This document shows positions 1 to 7,020 of a DNA stretch of 64,000 nt, in pieces. A program made the translations under genes and the position numbers. Where the stretch lies: assembly GCA_021770445.1 (NCBI GenBank), contig JAETQY010000002.1, positions 62,001 to 126,000 of the forward strand, given 5' to 3'. This DNA comes from Bacillota bacterium. Its GTDB lineage: Bacteria; Bacillota; Clostridia; Oscillospirales; Oscillospiraceae. The notes beneath the pieces are model-generated. The model did not search any database. It saw only the letters and a program-made list of their open reading frames with translations, and had not been told where the DNA came from. Positions within the stretch are counted from its first letter, which is position 1, and every line of letters starts with the position of its first letter.

Positions 1-1
1 G

Positions 2-181
2 TACGCGGACCGCTTCGACGTGAAAATGAGGCTGAACGCCGACTTCAACTACAATATCCGGCTGATGCAGGCCGTCCGGGAGCAGATGGAGGAGAAGTAC
101 GGTCCGGAGACCGCCGGGACCATCGATCTGACCCGGGAAAAGCATGAGGCAGCTTACTCGCCAGCGAAGCCGGAGGGCTGA
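2..181 (+). CDS. ftsQ: Cell division protein FtsQ/DivIB, C-terminal fragment
   Basis: This is the end of a gene that enters from the left edge; only the last 59 codons are visible and the frame closes with TGA just before the ftsZ promoter. The peptide carries the signature seen at the C-terminus of Gram-positive FtsQ/DivIB proteins: an RLNADFNYNIRLM-type strand followed by GTIDLT. FtsQ/DivIB is a bitopic membrane protein with an extracellular POTRA domain that recruits FtsL/FtsB to the divisome. Its position directly upstream of ftsZ on the same strand fits the usual division cluster. The call rests on a short segment and on context, so it is likely rather than certain. Confidence 0.72.
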   Translation, partial: YADRFDVKMRLNADFNYNIRLMQAVREQMEEKYGPETAGTIDLTREKHEAAYSPAKPEG

Positions 182-227
182 TCGGTATGAAAAATGTGGA
201 AACTTTGGTCGGATGTGCGATTTCCTC

Positions 228-256
228 TTGACCAATAGAAAAAACTGCGGTACAAT
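228..256 (+). promoter_or_regulatory. Sigma-A promoter for ftsZ
   Basis: TTGACC and TACAAT are separated by exactly 17 bp. They lie between the ftsQ-like stop codon and ftsZ, leaving a 5' UTR of roughly 70 nt. Confidence 0.75.
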
Positions 257-334
257 GTAACAAAATCTTGATGAAAGCCGGGAGAGGGCCACAAGACCTT
301 GAGGCGGCTCCCGATGTACATAGGAGGAAAGGCA

Positions 335-1498
335 ATGGCGTTTGGATTGGATATGGGCCCTGACAGCGTGGTCAACATCAAGGTGATCGGCGTGGGCGGC
401 GGCGGCAACAACGTAGTCAACCGCATGGTCCGCACGGGGACCAAGGGCGTGGAGTTTATCGCCGTCAACACGGATAAGCAGGCGCTGGAGGCCTCCAGCG
501 CTACCAATAAAATTCAGATCGGTGAGAAGCTGACCAACGGACAGGGTGCTGGCGCCGACCCGGAGGTGGGCCGCAAGTCCGCCGAGGAGAGCCGCAAGCA
601 GGTGGCGGAGGCCCTGGAGAACACCGACATGGTGTTCATCACCGCCGGCATGGGCGGCGGCACCGGCACGGGGGCGGCCCCCATTGTGGCCGACATCGCC
701 AAGGAGCAGGGTATCCTCACGGTAGGCGTGGTGACCAAGCCCTTCCGGTTTGAGGGCCCCCGTCGGATGCGCCAGGCCGAGGCGGGTATCGCCGAGCTGC
801 GCTCCAAGGTGGACTCCCTTGTGATTATCCCCAACGAGCGGCTCAAGCTGGCCAGCGACCAGAAGATCACTATGCTCAACGCCTTTGAGATCGCCGACGA
901 CGTGCTCCAGCAGGCCGTCCAGTCCATCTCCGACTTGATTAAGAACACCGGCTTCATCAACCAGGACTTCGCCGACGTGTCTGCCGTCATGAAGGACGCC
1001 GGCCGGGCCCACATGGGCGTGGGCCGGGCCGCCGGCAAGAACAAGGCGGAGGAGGCGGCCAGAATGGCCATCTCCAGCCCCCTGCTGGAGACCTCCATCA
1101 ACGGCGCCCGGGGGGTGCTCATCAACGTCACCGGCTCCATGGACATCGGTCTGGAGGAGGTGGAGACCGCCGCCAATCTGGTCCAGGAGGCCGCCTACCC
1201 CGACGCCAACATCATCTTCGGCGCCGCCTTCGACGAGACCCTGGAGGACGAGATCCGGGTCACCGTGATCGCCACCGGCTTTGAGGAGGACCAGTCCGTC
1301 CCCTTCCCCTATATGCAGGAGCAGCCCGTCTACCAGCAGCCTGTGGCCGCGCCGGCCGAGGCGGAGACGCCCGCCCCGGAACCGGAGCCCGAGCCTGAGC
1401 CGGAACCCGAGCCGGAGCCTGTCCCCGAGCCTCCCAAGCCCGCCGTGGCCGACGACGACTGGGATATGCTGGAGCGCATTTTCAACCGGAAGAGATAG
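335..1498 (+). CDS. ftsZ: Cell division GTPase FtsZ
   Basis: FtsZ is the tubulin-like GTPase that polymerises into the cytokinetic ring. The protein has the N-terminal GGGGNN loop, the tubulin signature GGGTGTG at residues 107-113, and the NxDxxD-type T7 loop near residue 200. I start at the ATG at 335, preceded by AGGAGGAAAGGC; the track start at 299 would add 12 residues and lacks a good ribosome-binding site. After the globular core comes an acidic Pro-Glu-Pro repeat linker (about residues 345-370). The protein ends in a short conserved-looking tail, [12 protein letters not shown], which takes the place of the usual FtsA/SepF-binding peptide but diverges from the DIPxFLR consensus. Length is 387 residues, normal for the family. 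A strong terminator follows immediately. Confidence 0.98.
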   Translation: MAFGLDMGPDSVVNIKVIGVGGGGNNVVNRMVRTGTKGVEFIAVNTDKQALEASSATNKIQIGEKLTNGQGAGADPEVGRKSAEESRKQVAEALENTDMVFITAGMGGGTGTGAAPIVADIAKEQGILTVGVVTKPFRFEGPRRMRQAEAGIAELRSKVDSLVIIPNERLKLASDQKITMLNAFEIADDVLQQAVQSISDLIKNTGFINQDFADVSAVMKDAGRAHMGVGRAAGKNKAEEAARMAISSPLLETSINGARGVLINVTGSMDIGLEEVETAANLVQEAAYPDANIIFGAAFDETLEDEIRVTVIATGFEEDQSVPFPYMQEQPVYQQPVAAPAEAETPAPEPEPEPEPEPEPEPVPEPPKPAVADDDWDMLERIFNRKR

Positions 1499-1500
1499 AC

Positions 1501-1538
1501 AGTTCCCCGCCTGCCGGCGGGGAACTGTTTTGTTTTTT
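1501..1538 (+). terminator. Rho-independent terminator after ftsZ
   Basis: A perfect 11-bp stem (AGTTCCCCGCC/GGCGGGGAACT) with a TGCC loop is followed by a T-rich run. It separates ftsZ from the convergent lrgB gene. Confidence 0.9.
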
Positions 1539-1573
1539 GACTGGACCGTCCTGCTGATGGCAGGGCGGCCGTT

Positions 1574-2248
1574 TCATAGAAAGAGCACTAGGATGGAGGT
1601 CAAAATGCCGCAGACGCAGATGGCGATGGAGCTCATGGCCCCCTGGACCGGGCCGATCTCCATGGCCCGGGTGGTGCCCAGGGCGTGGGAGCAGGCCCCG
1701 ATGGCCAGCCCCTCCGCCACAGGGTCGGTGATGCGGAACAGCTTGGCGAAGAGAGGGGCGAACACCGCCCCGGTGAGGCCGGCCACCATCACCGCCGCCG
1801 CGGCGATGCCGCCGATCCCGCCCCGGCTCTCAGCGATGCCGATGGCGATGGCGGTGGTGACGCTCTTGGGCAGGAGGGAGGCGGCCAGGGCGTCATCCAC
1901 ATGAAACACCCTGCACAGCACCAGAACACTGCCCACGCTGGTGAGGCTGCCGGCCAGACAGCCGGCCAGGACGGGGAGGAAGTGCTCCTTCAAAATGGCG
2001 CGCTGGTTGTATATGTTCAGGGCCAGCACGGCGGTAACGGGACCCAGCATCAGCTTGATAAAGTCGCCACCGGCGGCGTAGCTGGCATAGGGGATATGAA
2101 AGAGGGACAGCGCCGCGATAACCAGGGCGGCAGCGGTGAGCAGAGGGGGCAGCGGCCCGATTTTTTTCTGCACCTGGCACCCCGCCCACCAGGCGGCGGC
2201 GGAGAGGGTCAGCCCGAACAGGGGGGAGGAGAGCATGGCGTCAAGCAT
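1574..2248 (-). CDS. lrgB: LrgB family membrane protein
   Basis: This 224-residue, highly hydrophobic protein matches the LrgB/CidB/YohK family, partner of the holin-like LrgA. Characteristic stretches include the LLPKSVTTAIAI segment (about residues 126-137) and the C-terminal GACSHALGTTRA motif. In other Firmicutes LrgAB modulates murein hydrolase activity and autolysis, and has been linked to pyruvate or glycolate transport; which of these applies here cannot be read from sequence. The start overlaps the lrgA stop by 8 bp, so both are translated from one mRNA. The operon begins with an XRE regulator instead of the LytSR two-component genes usually found beside lrgAB. Confidence 0.93.
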   Translation of the reverse strand: MLDAMLSSPLFGLTLSAAAWWAGCQVQKKIGPLPPLLTAAALVIAALSLFHIPYASYAAGGDFIKLMLGPVTAVLALNIYNQRAILKEHFLPVLAGCLAGSLTSVGSVLVLCRVFHVDDALAASLLPKSVTTAIAIGIAESRGGIGGIAAAAVMVAGLTGAVFAPLFAKLFRITDPVAEGLAIGACSHALGTTRAMEIGPVQGAMSSIAICVCGILTSILVLFL

Positions 2249-2600
2249 GGGAGCGGCCCCCTTTCCCCATCAGGCGGATGAGAAGCTGGACCACCCAGGC
2301 GGTGACGCAGTAGATCAGCGGCACGGTGAGGAAGCTGACCAGCAGGAAGGGGGCCAGCTGGCCCAGAATGGCCGGGGCGTGCTCCATCACCTCCACGCAG
2401 GAGGGGAGGAAGAAGAAGGCCATGTTGGCCACCAAAAAGCCGCTGGCGCGCTGGATGTGCTCCGGCTTGAGGGCCCCAGAGAAAAGCAGCAGGGCCAGGA
2501 GGAGCAGCGCGATGACGCTGGCCGGGAAGGCCACAGGGATGAGGGCGGAGATACCCTCGGAGATCAGGCACAGACCAAAGATGATGGTCAGCTCCGACAT
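2241..2600 (-). CDS. lrgA: LrgA/CidA family holin-like protein
   Basis: This small four-helix membrane protein of the CidA/LrgA family carries the typical GLCLISEGISALIPV...FPASVIALLLL N-terminus. It is thought to form oligomers in the membrane with LrgB. I start at the ATG at 2600 because the family alignment begins there. The track start at 2618 would be a GTG overlapping the stop codon of the upstream XRE gene, which remains possible. Gene order XRE-lrgA-lrgB with overlaps or minimal spacing indicates one operon. Confidence 0.9.
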   Translation of the reverse strand: MSELTIIFGLCLISEGISALIPVAFPASVIALLLLALLLFSGALKPEHIQRASGFLVANMAFFFLPSCVEVMEHAPAILGQLAPFLLVSFLTVPLIYCVTAWVVQLLIRLMGKGGRSHA

Positions 2601-2614
2601 AATGTTCAATGGAT

Positions 2615-2824
2615 TCACCTCTCGTCGCTGCGGCCCACCAGATAGTCCAGCGTAACGTTGTAAAAGTCCGCCATCTGCACCAGCACAGAGGCGGTGGGCT
2701 CGCGTTCGCCGGACTCATAGCGGCGGTAAGAGCGATATGTGATGCCTTGGCCCTCAGCAGCTTGCTCTTGAGTGAGCCTCTTTTCATTTCGTAAGAGCAA
2801 AAGAATTTCAGGAAGTTTTGTCAT
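2615..2824 (-). CDS. XRE-family transcriptional regulator (HTH_3)
   Basis: This 69-residue single-domain helix-turn-helix protein begins MTKLPEILLLLR, with the HTH around LTQEQAAEGQGITYRSYRRYESG (residues 17-40) and a C-terminal FYNVTLDYLVGRSDER typical of Clostridia Xre-like proteins. The ORF-track version (167 aa) is a false N-terminal extension running antisense to the divergent gene. The ATG at 2824 has the ribosome-binding site AGAGGAGA. It is the first gene of the operon with lrgAB and stands divergent from the small gene at 2912. The intervening region carries a repeated operator-like motif, so auto-regulation and control of both directions is likely. The regulated stimulus is unknown. 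Confidence 0.9.
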   Translation of the reverse strand: MTKLPEILLLLRNEKRLTQEQAAEGQGITYRSYRRYESGEREPTASVLVQMADFYNVTLDYLVGRSDER

Positions 2825-2839
2825 TTTATAATTCTCCTC

Positions 2840-2868
2840 TTGACAGGACCAAACGGGACAGTTATAAT
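2840..2868 (+). promoter_or_regulatory. Consensus sigma-A promoter for the 2912 gene
   Basis: TTGACA and TATAAT, both perfect matches to consensus, are spaced by 17 bp. The first copy of a repeated CCAAAYGGGACAG motif sits inside the spacer. Confidence 0.85.
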
Positions 2869-2896
2869 ATATAAAGAACTGGCCCAAATGGGACAG
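2849..2896. promoter_or_regulatory. Direct-repeat operator candidate between XRE gene and 2912 gene
   Basis: CCAAACGGGACAG (2849-2861) and CCAAATGGGACAG (2884-2896) differ at one base and lie 35 bp apart, start to start. The second copy is also a small palindrome, CCCA-AA-TGGG. One copy is in the promoter spacer and the other just downstream of the -10. This is where a repressor encoded by the divergent XRE gene would be expected to bind; binding itself is inference. Confidence 0.6.
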
Positions 2897-2911
2897 AACG
2901 GAGGTGTCACA

Positions 2912-3175
2912 ATGGATGACCTGACCCAATGCCTGTACGAATTTTTGCTGGACCGCCGCATGGGGAGCCTGTGGGAGAACGCGGAGTATAAAGCGTGTCT
3001 GTCCGCCGTGGTATCGTTGGAGGAACAGCTCAAATCCCACCTGAGCGAGGACCAGCAGGACCAGCTCGACCGCCTGATGGACAACATCCAGGAGCAGGGG
3101 TGCATCGAAAGGGAGCACCAGTTTCAGGCGGCGCTGGCGCTAATTCAAGAGCTGAACGCCCTCGTGCGGGCGTAA
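2912..3175 (+). CDS. Small helical protein divergent from XRE regulator, unknown function
   Basis: This 87-residue, charged, largely helical protein (LYEFLLDRR...LWENAEYKACLS...LDRLMDNI) has no membrane segment. I start at the ATG at 2912 behind GGAGGTG; the track start adds 24 residues encoded across the promoter. It resembles the DUF6809/DUF6664 type of small proteins that are frequent and uncharacterised in Oscillospiraceae, but that assignment is from memory and tentative. A similar layout (xEFxxD, EY, LMD/LME and a C-terminal H-x-F-like helix) is seen in the protein at 14063, also divergent from an XRE gene. It has its own strong promoter and ends exactly at a palindromic repeat element. 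Confidence 0.75.
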   Translation: MDDLTQCLYEFLLDRRMGSLWENAEYKACLSAVVSLEEQLKSHLSEDQQDQLDRLMDNIQEQGCIEREHQFQAALALIQELNALVRA

Positions 3176-3316
3176 AGCCTTCCCCTTTAGGGGAAGGTGC
3201 CCCAGTGCGCACACTGGGGCGGATGAGGCCCTTACCGGAATTTCCCGCGGAACGCCTCATCCGTCATTTGCTCCGCGAGCTCCGCAAATGCCACCTTCCC
3301 CTAAAGGGGAAGGCTT
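3175..3316. repeat. Palindromic MITE-like repeat, copy 1
   Basis: This 142-bp element is bounded by perfect 25-bp inverted repeats (AAGCCTTCCCCTTTAGGGGAAGGTG and its complement), each itself nearly palindromic. Inside are a GCCCCAGTG/CACTGGGGC hairpin, a GGATGAGG/CCTCATCC pair, and a CATTTGC/GCAAATG hairpin. A second copy with the same architecture lies at 45893-46025. It has no coding capacity. The dyads would fold into a branched RNA hairpin and may also serve as the terminator for the 2912 gene. Confidence 0.85.
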
Positions 3317-3337
3317 GGTCCTGCGGGGGACAGGGGG

Positions 3338-4597
3338 TTAGTCCCAAATCGCCGTGGCGAAGTAGTCCTCCGGGGTCTCGGCCCGGCGGATGAGGCGGGT
3401 AGAGCCGTCCTGACAGAGGAGCACCTCGGCGGAGCGCAGCCGGCCGTTGTACTGGTAGCCCATGGCGTGGCCGTGGGCCCCGGTGTCGTGGATGACCAGC
3501 AGGTCGCCGATCTGAATTTCGGGCAGCATCCGGTCCACGGCGAACTTGTCCGAGTTCTCGCACAGGGAGCCGGTGACGTCGTACTTGTGGTCCCGGGGAG
3601 CGTCCTCTTTGCCCATGACGGTGATGTGGTGGTAGGCCCCGTAGATGGCCGGGCGCATAAGATTGGCAGCGCAGGCGTCCACCCCCACGTACTCCTTGTG
3701 GATGTGCTTCTGGTGAAGTACCCGGGTCACCAGATGGCCGTAGGGGGCCAGCATGAACCGGCCCAGCTCGGTGCAGATGGACACGTCCCCCATCCCGGCG
3801 GGGACTAGAATCTCCTCATAGGCCTTCCGCACCCCCTCGCCGATGACCGCGATGTCGTTGGCGGGCTGATCCGGGCGGTAGGGCACCCCCACGCCCCCGG
3901 ACAGGTTGATAAAGGTGATGTGGGCTCCCGTCTCCTCTTTCAGCTCCACCGCGGTGCGGAAGAGGATAGCGGCCAGGGCGGGGTAGTAGTCGTTGGACAG
4001 GGTGTTGGAGGCCAGGAAGGCGTGGATGCCGAACTCCTCGGCCCCCAGCTCCTTCAGGCGGCGGAAGGCTTCCGTCATCTGGGGCCGGGTGAGGCCGTAC
4101 TTGGCGTCGCCCGGGTTGTCCATCACCTGGAAGCCCTCCTCGCTCTCCCCCAGGGTGAAGGTTCCCCCCGGGTTGAAGCGGCAGGAGATCTTTTTGGGGA
4201 TATGGCCGATGGTCCTCTGCAAAAAGTCGATGTGGGTGATGTCGTCCAGGTTGATGGTGGCCCCCAGCTTGTCCGCCAGGACAAACTCCTCCGCCGGGGT
4301 GTCGTTGGAGGAGAACATGATCTCCCCGCCGGCAAAGCCGCAGCGGTGGGACATCATCAGCTCGGTGAGGGAGGAGCAGTCCACCCCGCAGCCCTCCTCC
4401 CGGAGGAGCTTCAAAATCTGGGGGTTGGGGGTGGCCTTCACAGCGAAATGCTCCTTGAAGCCCGGGTTCCAGGAGAAGGCTTTATACAGCGCCCGGGCGT
4501 TTTCCCGGATGCCCCGCTCGTCGTAGAGGTGGAAGGGGGTGGGGTAGTCCTTCACGATCTCCTGGAGCTGCTCCAGGGTGACAAAAGGCTTTTTCAT
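3338..4597 (-). CDS. lysA: Diaminopimelate decarboxylase
   Basis: LysA removes CO2 from meso-diaminopimelate to give L-lysine, using pyridoxal phosphate. The 419-residue protein has the fold-type III decarboxylase layout. The PLP lysine lies in HFAVKA (Lys54); the glycine-rich LSGGVGVPY loop and the CENSDKF segment that contributes the active-site cysteine are also visible. Length is normal. The start at 4597 follows AAAGGAG. It is transcribed divergently from glnA from a compact shared regulatory region. dapF, the enzyme that supplies its substrate, lies nearby on the opposite strand, so lysine and peptidoglycan precursor genes cluster here. Confidence 0.96.
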   Translation of the reverse strand: MKKPFVTLEQLQEIVKDYPTPFHLYDERGIRENARALYKAFSWNPGFKEHFAVKATPNPQILKLLREEGCGVDCSSLTELMMSHRCGFAGGEIMFSSNDTPAEEFVLADKLGATINLDDITHIDFLQRTIGHIPKKISCRFNPGGTFTLGESEEGFQVMDNPGDAKYGLTRPQMTEAFRRLKELGAEEFGIHAFLASNTLSNDYYPALAAILFRTAVELKEETGAHITFINLSGGVGVPYRPDQPANDIAVIGEGVRKAYEEILVPAGMGDVSICTELGRFMLAPYGHLVTRVLHQKHIHKEYVGVDACAANLMRPAIYGAYHHITVMGKEDAPRDHKYDVTGSLCENSDKFAVDRMLPEIQIGDLLVIHDTGAHGHAMGYQYNGRLRSAEVLLCQDGSTRLIRRAETPEDYFATAIWD

Positions 4598-4636
4598 AGG
4601 GCTGGTCGCTCCTTTTCTGTATATAAGGCAACAGAC

Positions 4637-4665
4637 AGTCTATCTAATTTGCGTCGATTTGTCAA
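4637..4665 (-). promoter_or_regulatory. lysA promoter
   Basis: On the minus strand, TTGACA (4660-4665) and TAGACT (4637-4642) are spaced by 17 bp upstream of lysA. Confidence 0.65.
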
Positions 4666-4674
4666 TAAAATTCC

Positions 4675-4704
4675 TTGACAATACCGCCCTGTCAATGCGA
4701 TACT
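4675..4704 (+). promoter_or_regulatory. glnA promoter
   Basis: TTGACA and GATACT are separated by 18 bp upstream of glnA. The -35 is one of three TTGACA/TGTCAA half-sites spaced every 15 bp (4660, 4675, 4690). Confidence 0.6.
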
Positions 4705-4740
4705 AAAGACCGATATTGAAAAAAGTGAGGGATTTCGCTT

Positions 4741-6072
4741 ATGGCCTACACCAAAGAGGACATTATCCGCATCGTCCGGGAGGAGAAGATCGAGTTTATC
4801 CGGATGCAGTTCACCGATATTTTCGGCCAGATGAAAAACGTGGCCATCACTGCCTCCCAGGTGGAGAAAGCGGTCAGCAACCAGATCATGTTTGACGGCT
4901 CCTCCATTGAGGGCTTCACCCGCATCCACGAGTCCGACCAGTGCCTCTATCCCGACCTGAACAGCTTCGCCATTCTGCCCCCCGAGGCCGCCGGCGGCCG
5001 AGTGGCCCGGATGTTCTGCGACGTGTACAACACCGACGGCACCCCCTTTGTGGGCGACCCCCGGGGGGTGCTGCGCCGGGTGCTCCGCCGGGCCAAGTCC
5101 ATGGGCTTCGACGTGTTCAACGTGGGGCCTGAGCTGGAATTTTTCCTCTTTGAGTTGGACGAGGACGGCCACGCCACCACCAATACCAAGGACGAGGCCG
5201 CCTATTTCGACCTGGGCCCTCTGGACCACGGGGAGGCCACCCGGCGGGAGATCTGCCTCAACCTGGAAAAGCTGGGCTTTGAGATCGAGGCCAGCCACCA
5301 CGAGTGCGCCGTGGGCCAGCACGAGATCGACTTCAAGTACAACGACGCCCTGGATGGGGCGGATAAGATCATGACCTTCCGCCTGATGGCCAAGAGCGTG
5401 GCCCAGAAGAACGGCCTCCACGCCACCTTTATGCCCAAACCCATCTACGACATCGCGGGCAGCGGTATGCACCTGAACATGTCCCTGTTCAAGGACGGGA
5501 AGAACGTGTTTTACGATCCCAACGGCGCGCGGGGGCTGTCTAAGACGGCCTACGCCTTCATTGCGGGCCTACTGGACCATGTCCAGGGCTTTACCGCCAT
5601 CACAAATCCGCTGGTCAACTCCTACAAGCGCCTGGGCGCCGGCCATGAGGCCCCCCGCTACCGGGCCTGGTCCGCCTCCAACCGGTCCGCCCTCATCCGC
5701 ATCCCCGCCGCCCGGGGGCAGGCCACCCGGGTGGAGCTGCGCTCCCCCGACCCCTCCTGCAACCCCTATCTGGCGGTGGCCGTCTGCCTGGCCGCCGGCC
5801 TGGACGGCATCGCCCGAGGGCTCACGCCCCCGCCGGAGATCACCGGCGACATCTACGCCATGGACGAGGCCACCCGGGAGGCCAACGGGGTCTACACCCT
5901 GCCCGATACCCTGAAGGACGCCCTGGAGGAGCTGGAGAAGGACGCCCTCATCCTGGACGTACTGGGCCAGCATGTGGCCGAGCACTTCATCAAGGGCAAG
6001 ATGAAGGAGTGGAATGAGTACCAGACCCGTGTATCCAGCTGGGAGCTGGAGAAGTACCTGGTCATCTATTGA
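4741..6072 (+). CDS. glnA: Glutamine synthetase, type I
   Basis: GlnA condenses ammonia and glutamate to glutamine with ATP and is the main entry for ammonium. The 443-residue protein shows the GSI landmarks: MFDGSSIEGF (about residue 50), GPELEFFLF, the ammonium/glutamate-binding NPLVNSYKRL, the Arg-rich RIPAARG segment and the C-terminal WELEKYLVIY. Length and the absence of an adenylylation-type insertion suggest the GSI-alpha, feedback-regulated form of Gram-positives. The start follows GTGAGGG at good spacing. It is flanked by a divergent lysA and followed by a hairpin, so it is probably monocistronic. No GlnR box of standard TGTNAN7TNACA spacing was found. Confidence 0.97.
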   Translation: MAYTKEDIIRIVREEKIEFIRMQFTDIFGQMKNVAITASQVEKAVSNQIMFDGSSIEGFTRIHESDQCLYPDLNSFAILPPEAAGGRVARMFCDVYNTDGTPFVGDPRGVLRRVLRRAKSMGFDVFNVGPELEFFLFELDEDGHATTNTKDEAAYFDLGPLDHGEATRREICLNLEKLGFEIEASHHECAVGQHEIDFKYNDALDGADKIMTFRLMAKSVAQKNGLHATFMPKPIYDIAGSGMHLNMSLFKDGKNVFYDPNGARGLSKTAYAFIAGLLDHVQGFTAITNPLVNSYKRLGAGHEAPRYRAWSASNRSALIRIPAARGQATRVELRSPDPSCNPYLAVAVCLAAGLDGIARGLTPPPEITGDIYAMDEATREANGVYTLPDTLKDALEELEKDALILDVLGQHVAEHFIKGKMKEWNEYQTRVSSWELEKYLVIY

Positions 6073-6078
6073 TCCCCA

Positions 6079-6112
6079 ACCGGGGACGGCTCTGTCCGTC
6101 CCCGGTCTTTCT
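6079..6112 (+). terminator. Hairpin terminator after glnA
   Basis: An 11-bp perfect stem, ACCGGGGACGG/CCGTCCCCGGT, has a 6-nt loop and is followed by a short CTTTCT run. Confidence 0.65.
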
Positions 6113-6155
6113 ATGGGGAGAGGCGCATAGGCTGGAAGCGGAAAGGGGCGATGAT

Positions 6156-6941
6156 ATGCGCTTTACAAAAATGGAGGGCCTGGGCAACGACTATATCTAT
6201 CTCAACTGTCTGGAAGGGGTCCCGGAGGACCTGCCCGGGCTGGCCGTCCGGCTGTCCGACCGCCACTTCGGCGTGGGGGCGGACGGGCTGATCTGTATCA
6301 GGCCGGGACAGGGGGGCGACTTCACCATGGAGATGTACAACGCCGACGGCTCCCGGGGGACCATGTGCGGCAACGGCATCCGCTGCGTGGGCAAGTACGT
6401 CTACGACAAGGGGCTGACCCGTAAGACCTGCCTCACCATCGACACCGGGGCCGGTCCCCGGCAGCTGGAGCTCCACGTCCTGGGGGGCAAGGTAGACGCG
6501 GTGACGGTGGATATGGGCCCGGCCCGGGTGGACACTCCTGTCCGGGCCGAGGCGGCGGGGGAGACCTTTGCCGTTGTCCCCGTGGATGTGGGCAACCCCC
6601 ACGGGGTGATCTTCTGTCCCGACCCGGCGACCGTGGAGCTGGAGCGGCTGGGCCCTCTCTTGGAGCACCATCCCGCCCTGGGGGAGCGGCGGAACATCGA
6701 GTTTGTCTCCTGTCCCGACCGGGAGCACATCCTCCTGCGGGTGTGGGAGCGAGGAAGCGGCATCACCCTGGCCTGCGGCACCGGGGCCTGTGCCTCCTTC
6801 GCCGCCGCACTGGGGGAAAATCGCTGTGGCACAAGGGTGGAGGTCACCCTCCCCGGCGGGACCCTCACCCAGGAAAAACGGGGGGAGCATATCTTCATGA
6901 CCGGCCCGGCCCGGAGGGTGTTTGAGGGGGAACTCCCATAA
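6156..6941 (+). CDS. dapF: Diaminopimelate epimerase
   Basis: DapF interconverts LL- and meso-diaminopimelate, the form used for peptidoglycan and by LysA. The 261-residue protein begins MRFTKMEGLGNDYIY. It carries both catalytic cysteines, in MCGNGIRC (Cys71) and ACGTGACAS (Cys207), consistent with cofactor-free two-base racemisation. The ATG at 6156, after GAAAGGGG, fits the family start; the track start adds 29 spurious residues that overlap the glnA end. The gene runs into the promoter of the following methyltransferase. Confidence 0.96.
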   Translation: MRFTKMEGLGNDYIYLNCLEGVPEDLPGLAVRLSDRHFGVGADGLICIRPGQGGDFTMEMYNADGSRGTMCGNGIRCVGKYVYDKGLTRKTCLTIDTGAGPRQLELHVLGGKVDAVTVDMGPARVDTPVRAEAAGETFAVVPVDVGNPHGVIFCPDPATVELERLGPLLEHHPALGERRNIEFVSCPDREHILLRVWERGSGITLACGTGACASFAAALGENRCGTRVEVTLPGGTLTQEKRGEHIFMTGPARRVFEGELP

Positions 6942-6958
6942 TCGACAAAAAACTTTCC

Positions 6959-6987
6959 TTGACAACCGGGGGGGATACCTTTATTAT
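6959..6987 (+). promoter_or_regulatory. Promoter for the SpoU methyltransferase
   Basis: TTGACA and TATTAT are spaced by 17 bp just after the dapF stop. The predicted transcript begins near 6994, which rules out the track start at 6922. Confidence 0.75.
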
Positions 6988-7020
6988 ATAAGAATCGTGT
7001 CCAAAAGGAGGCGAACTCCC

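Noticed and set aside
4655-4700. GlnR box upstream of glnA
   Set aside because: The TGTCAA/TTGACA half-sites do not have the TGTNAN7TNACA spacing required for GlnR.
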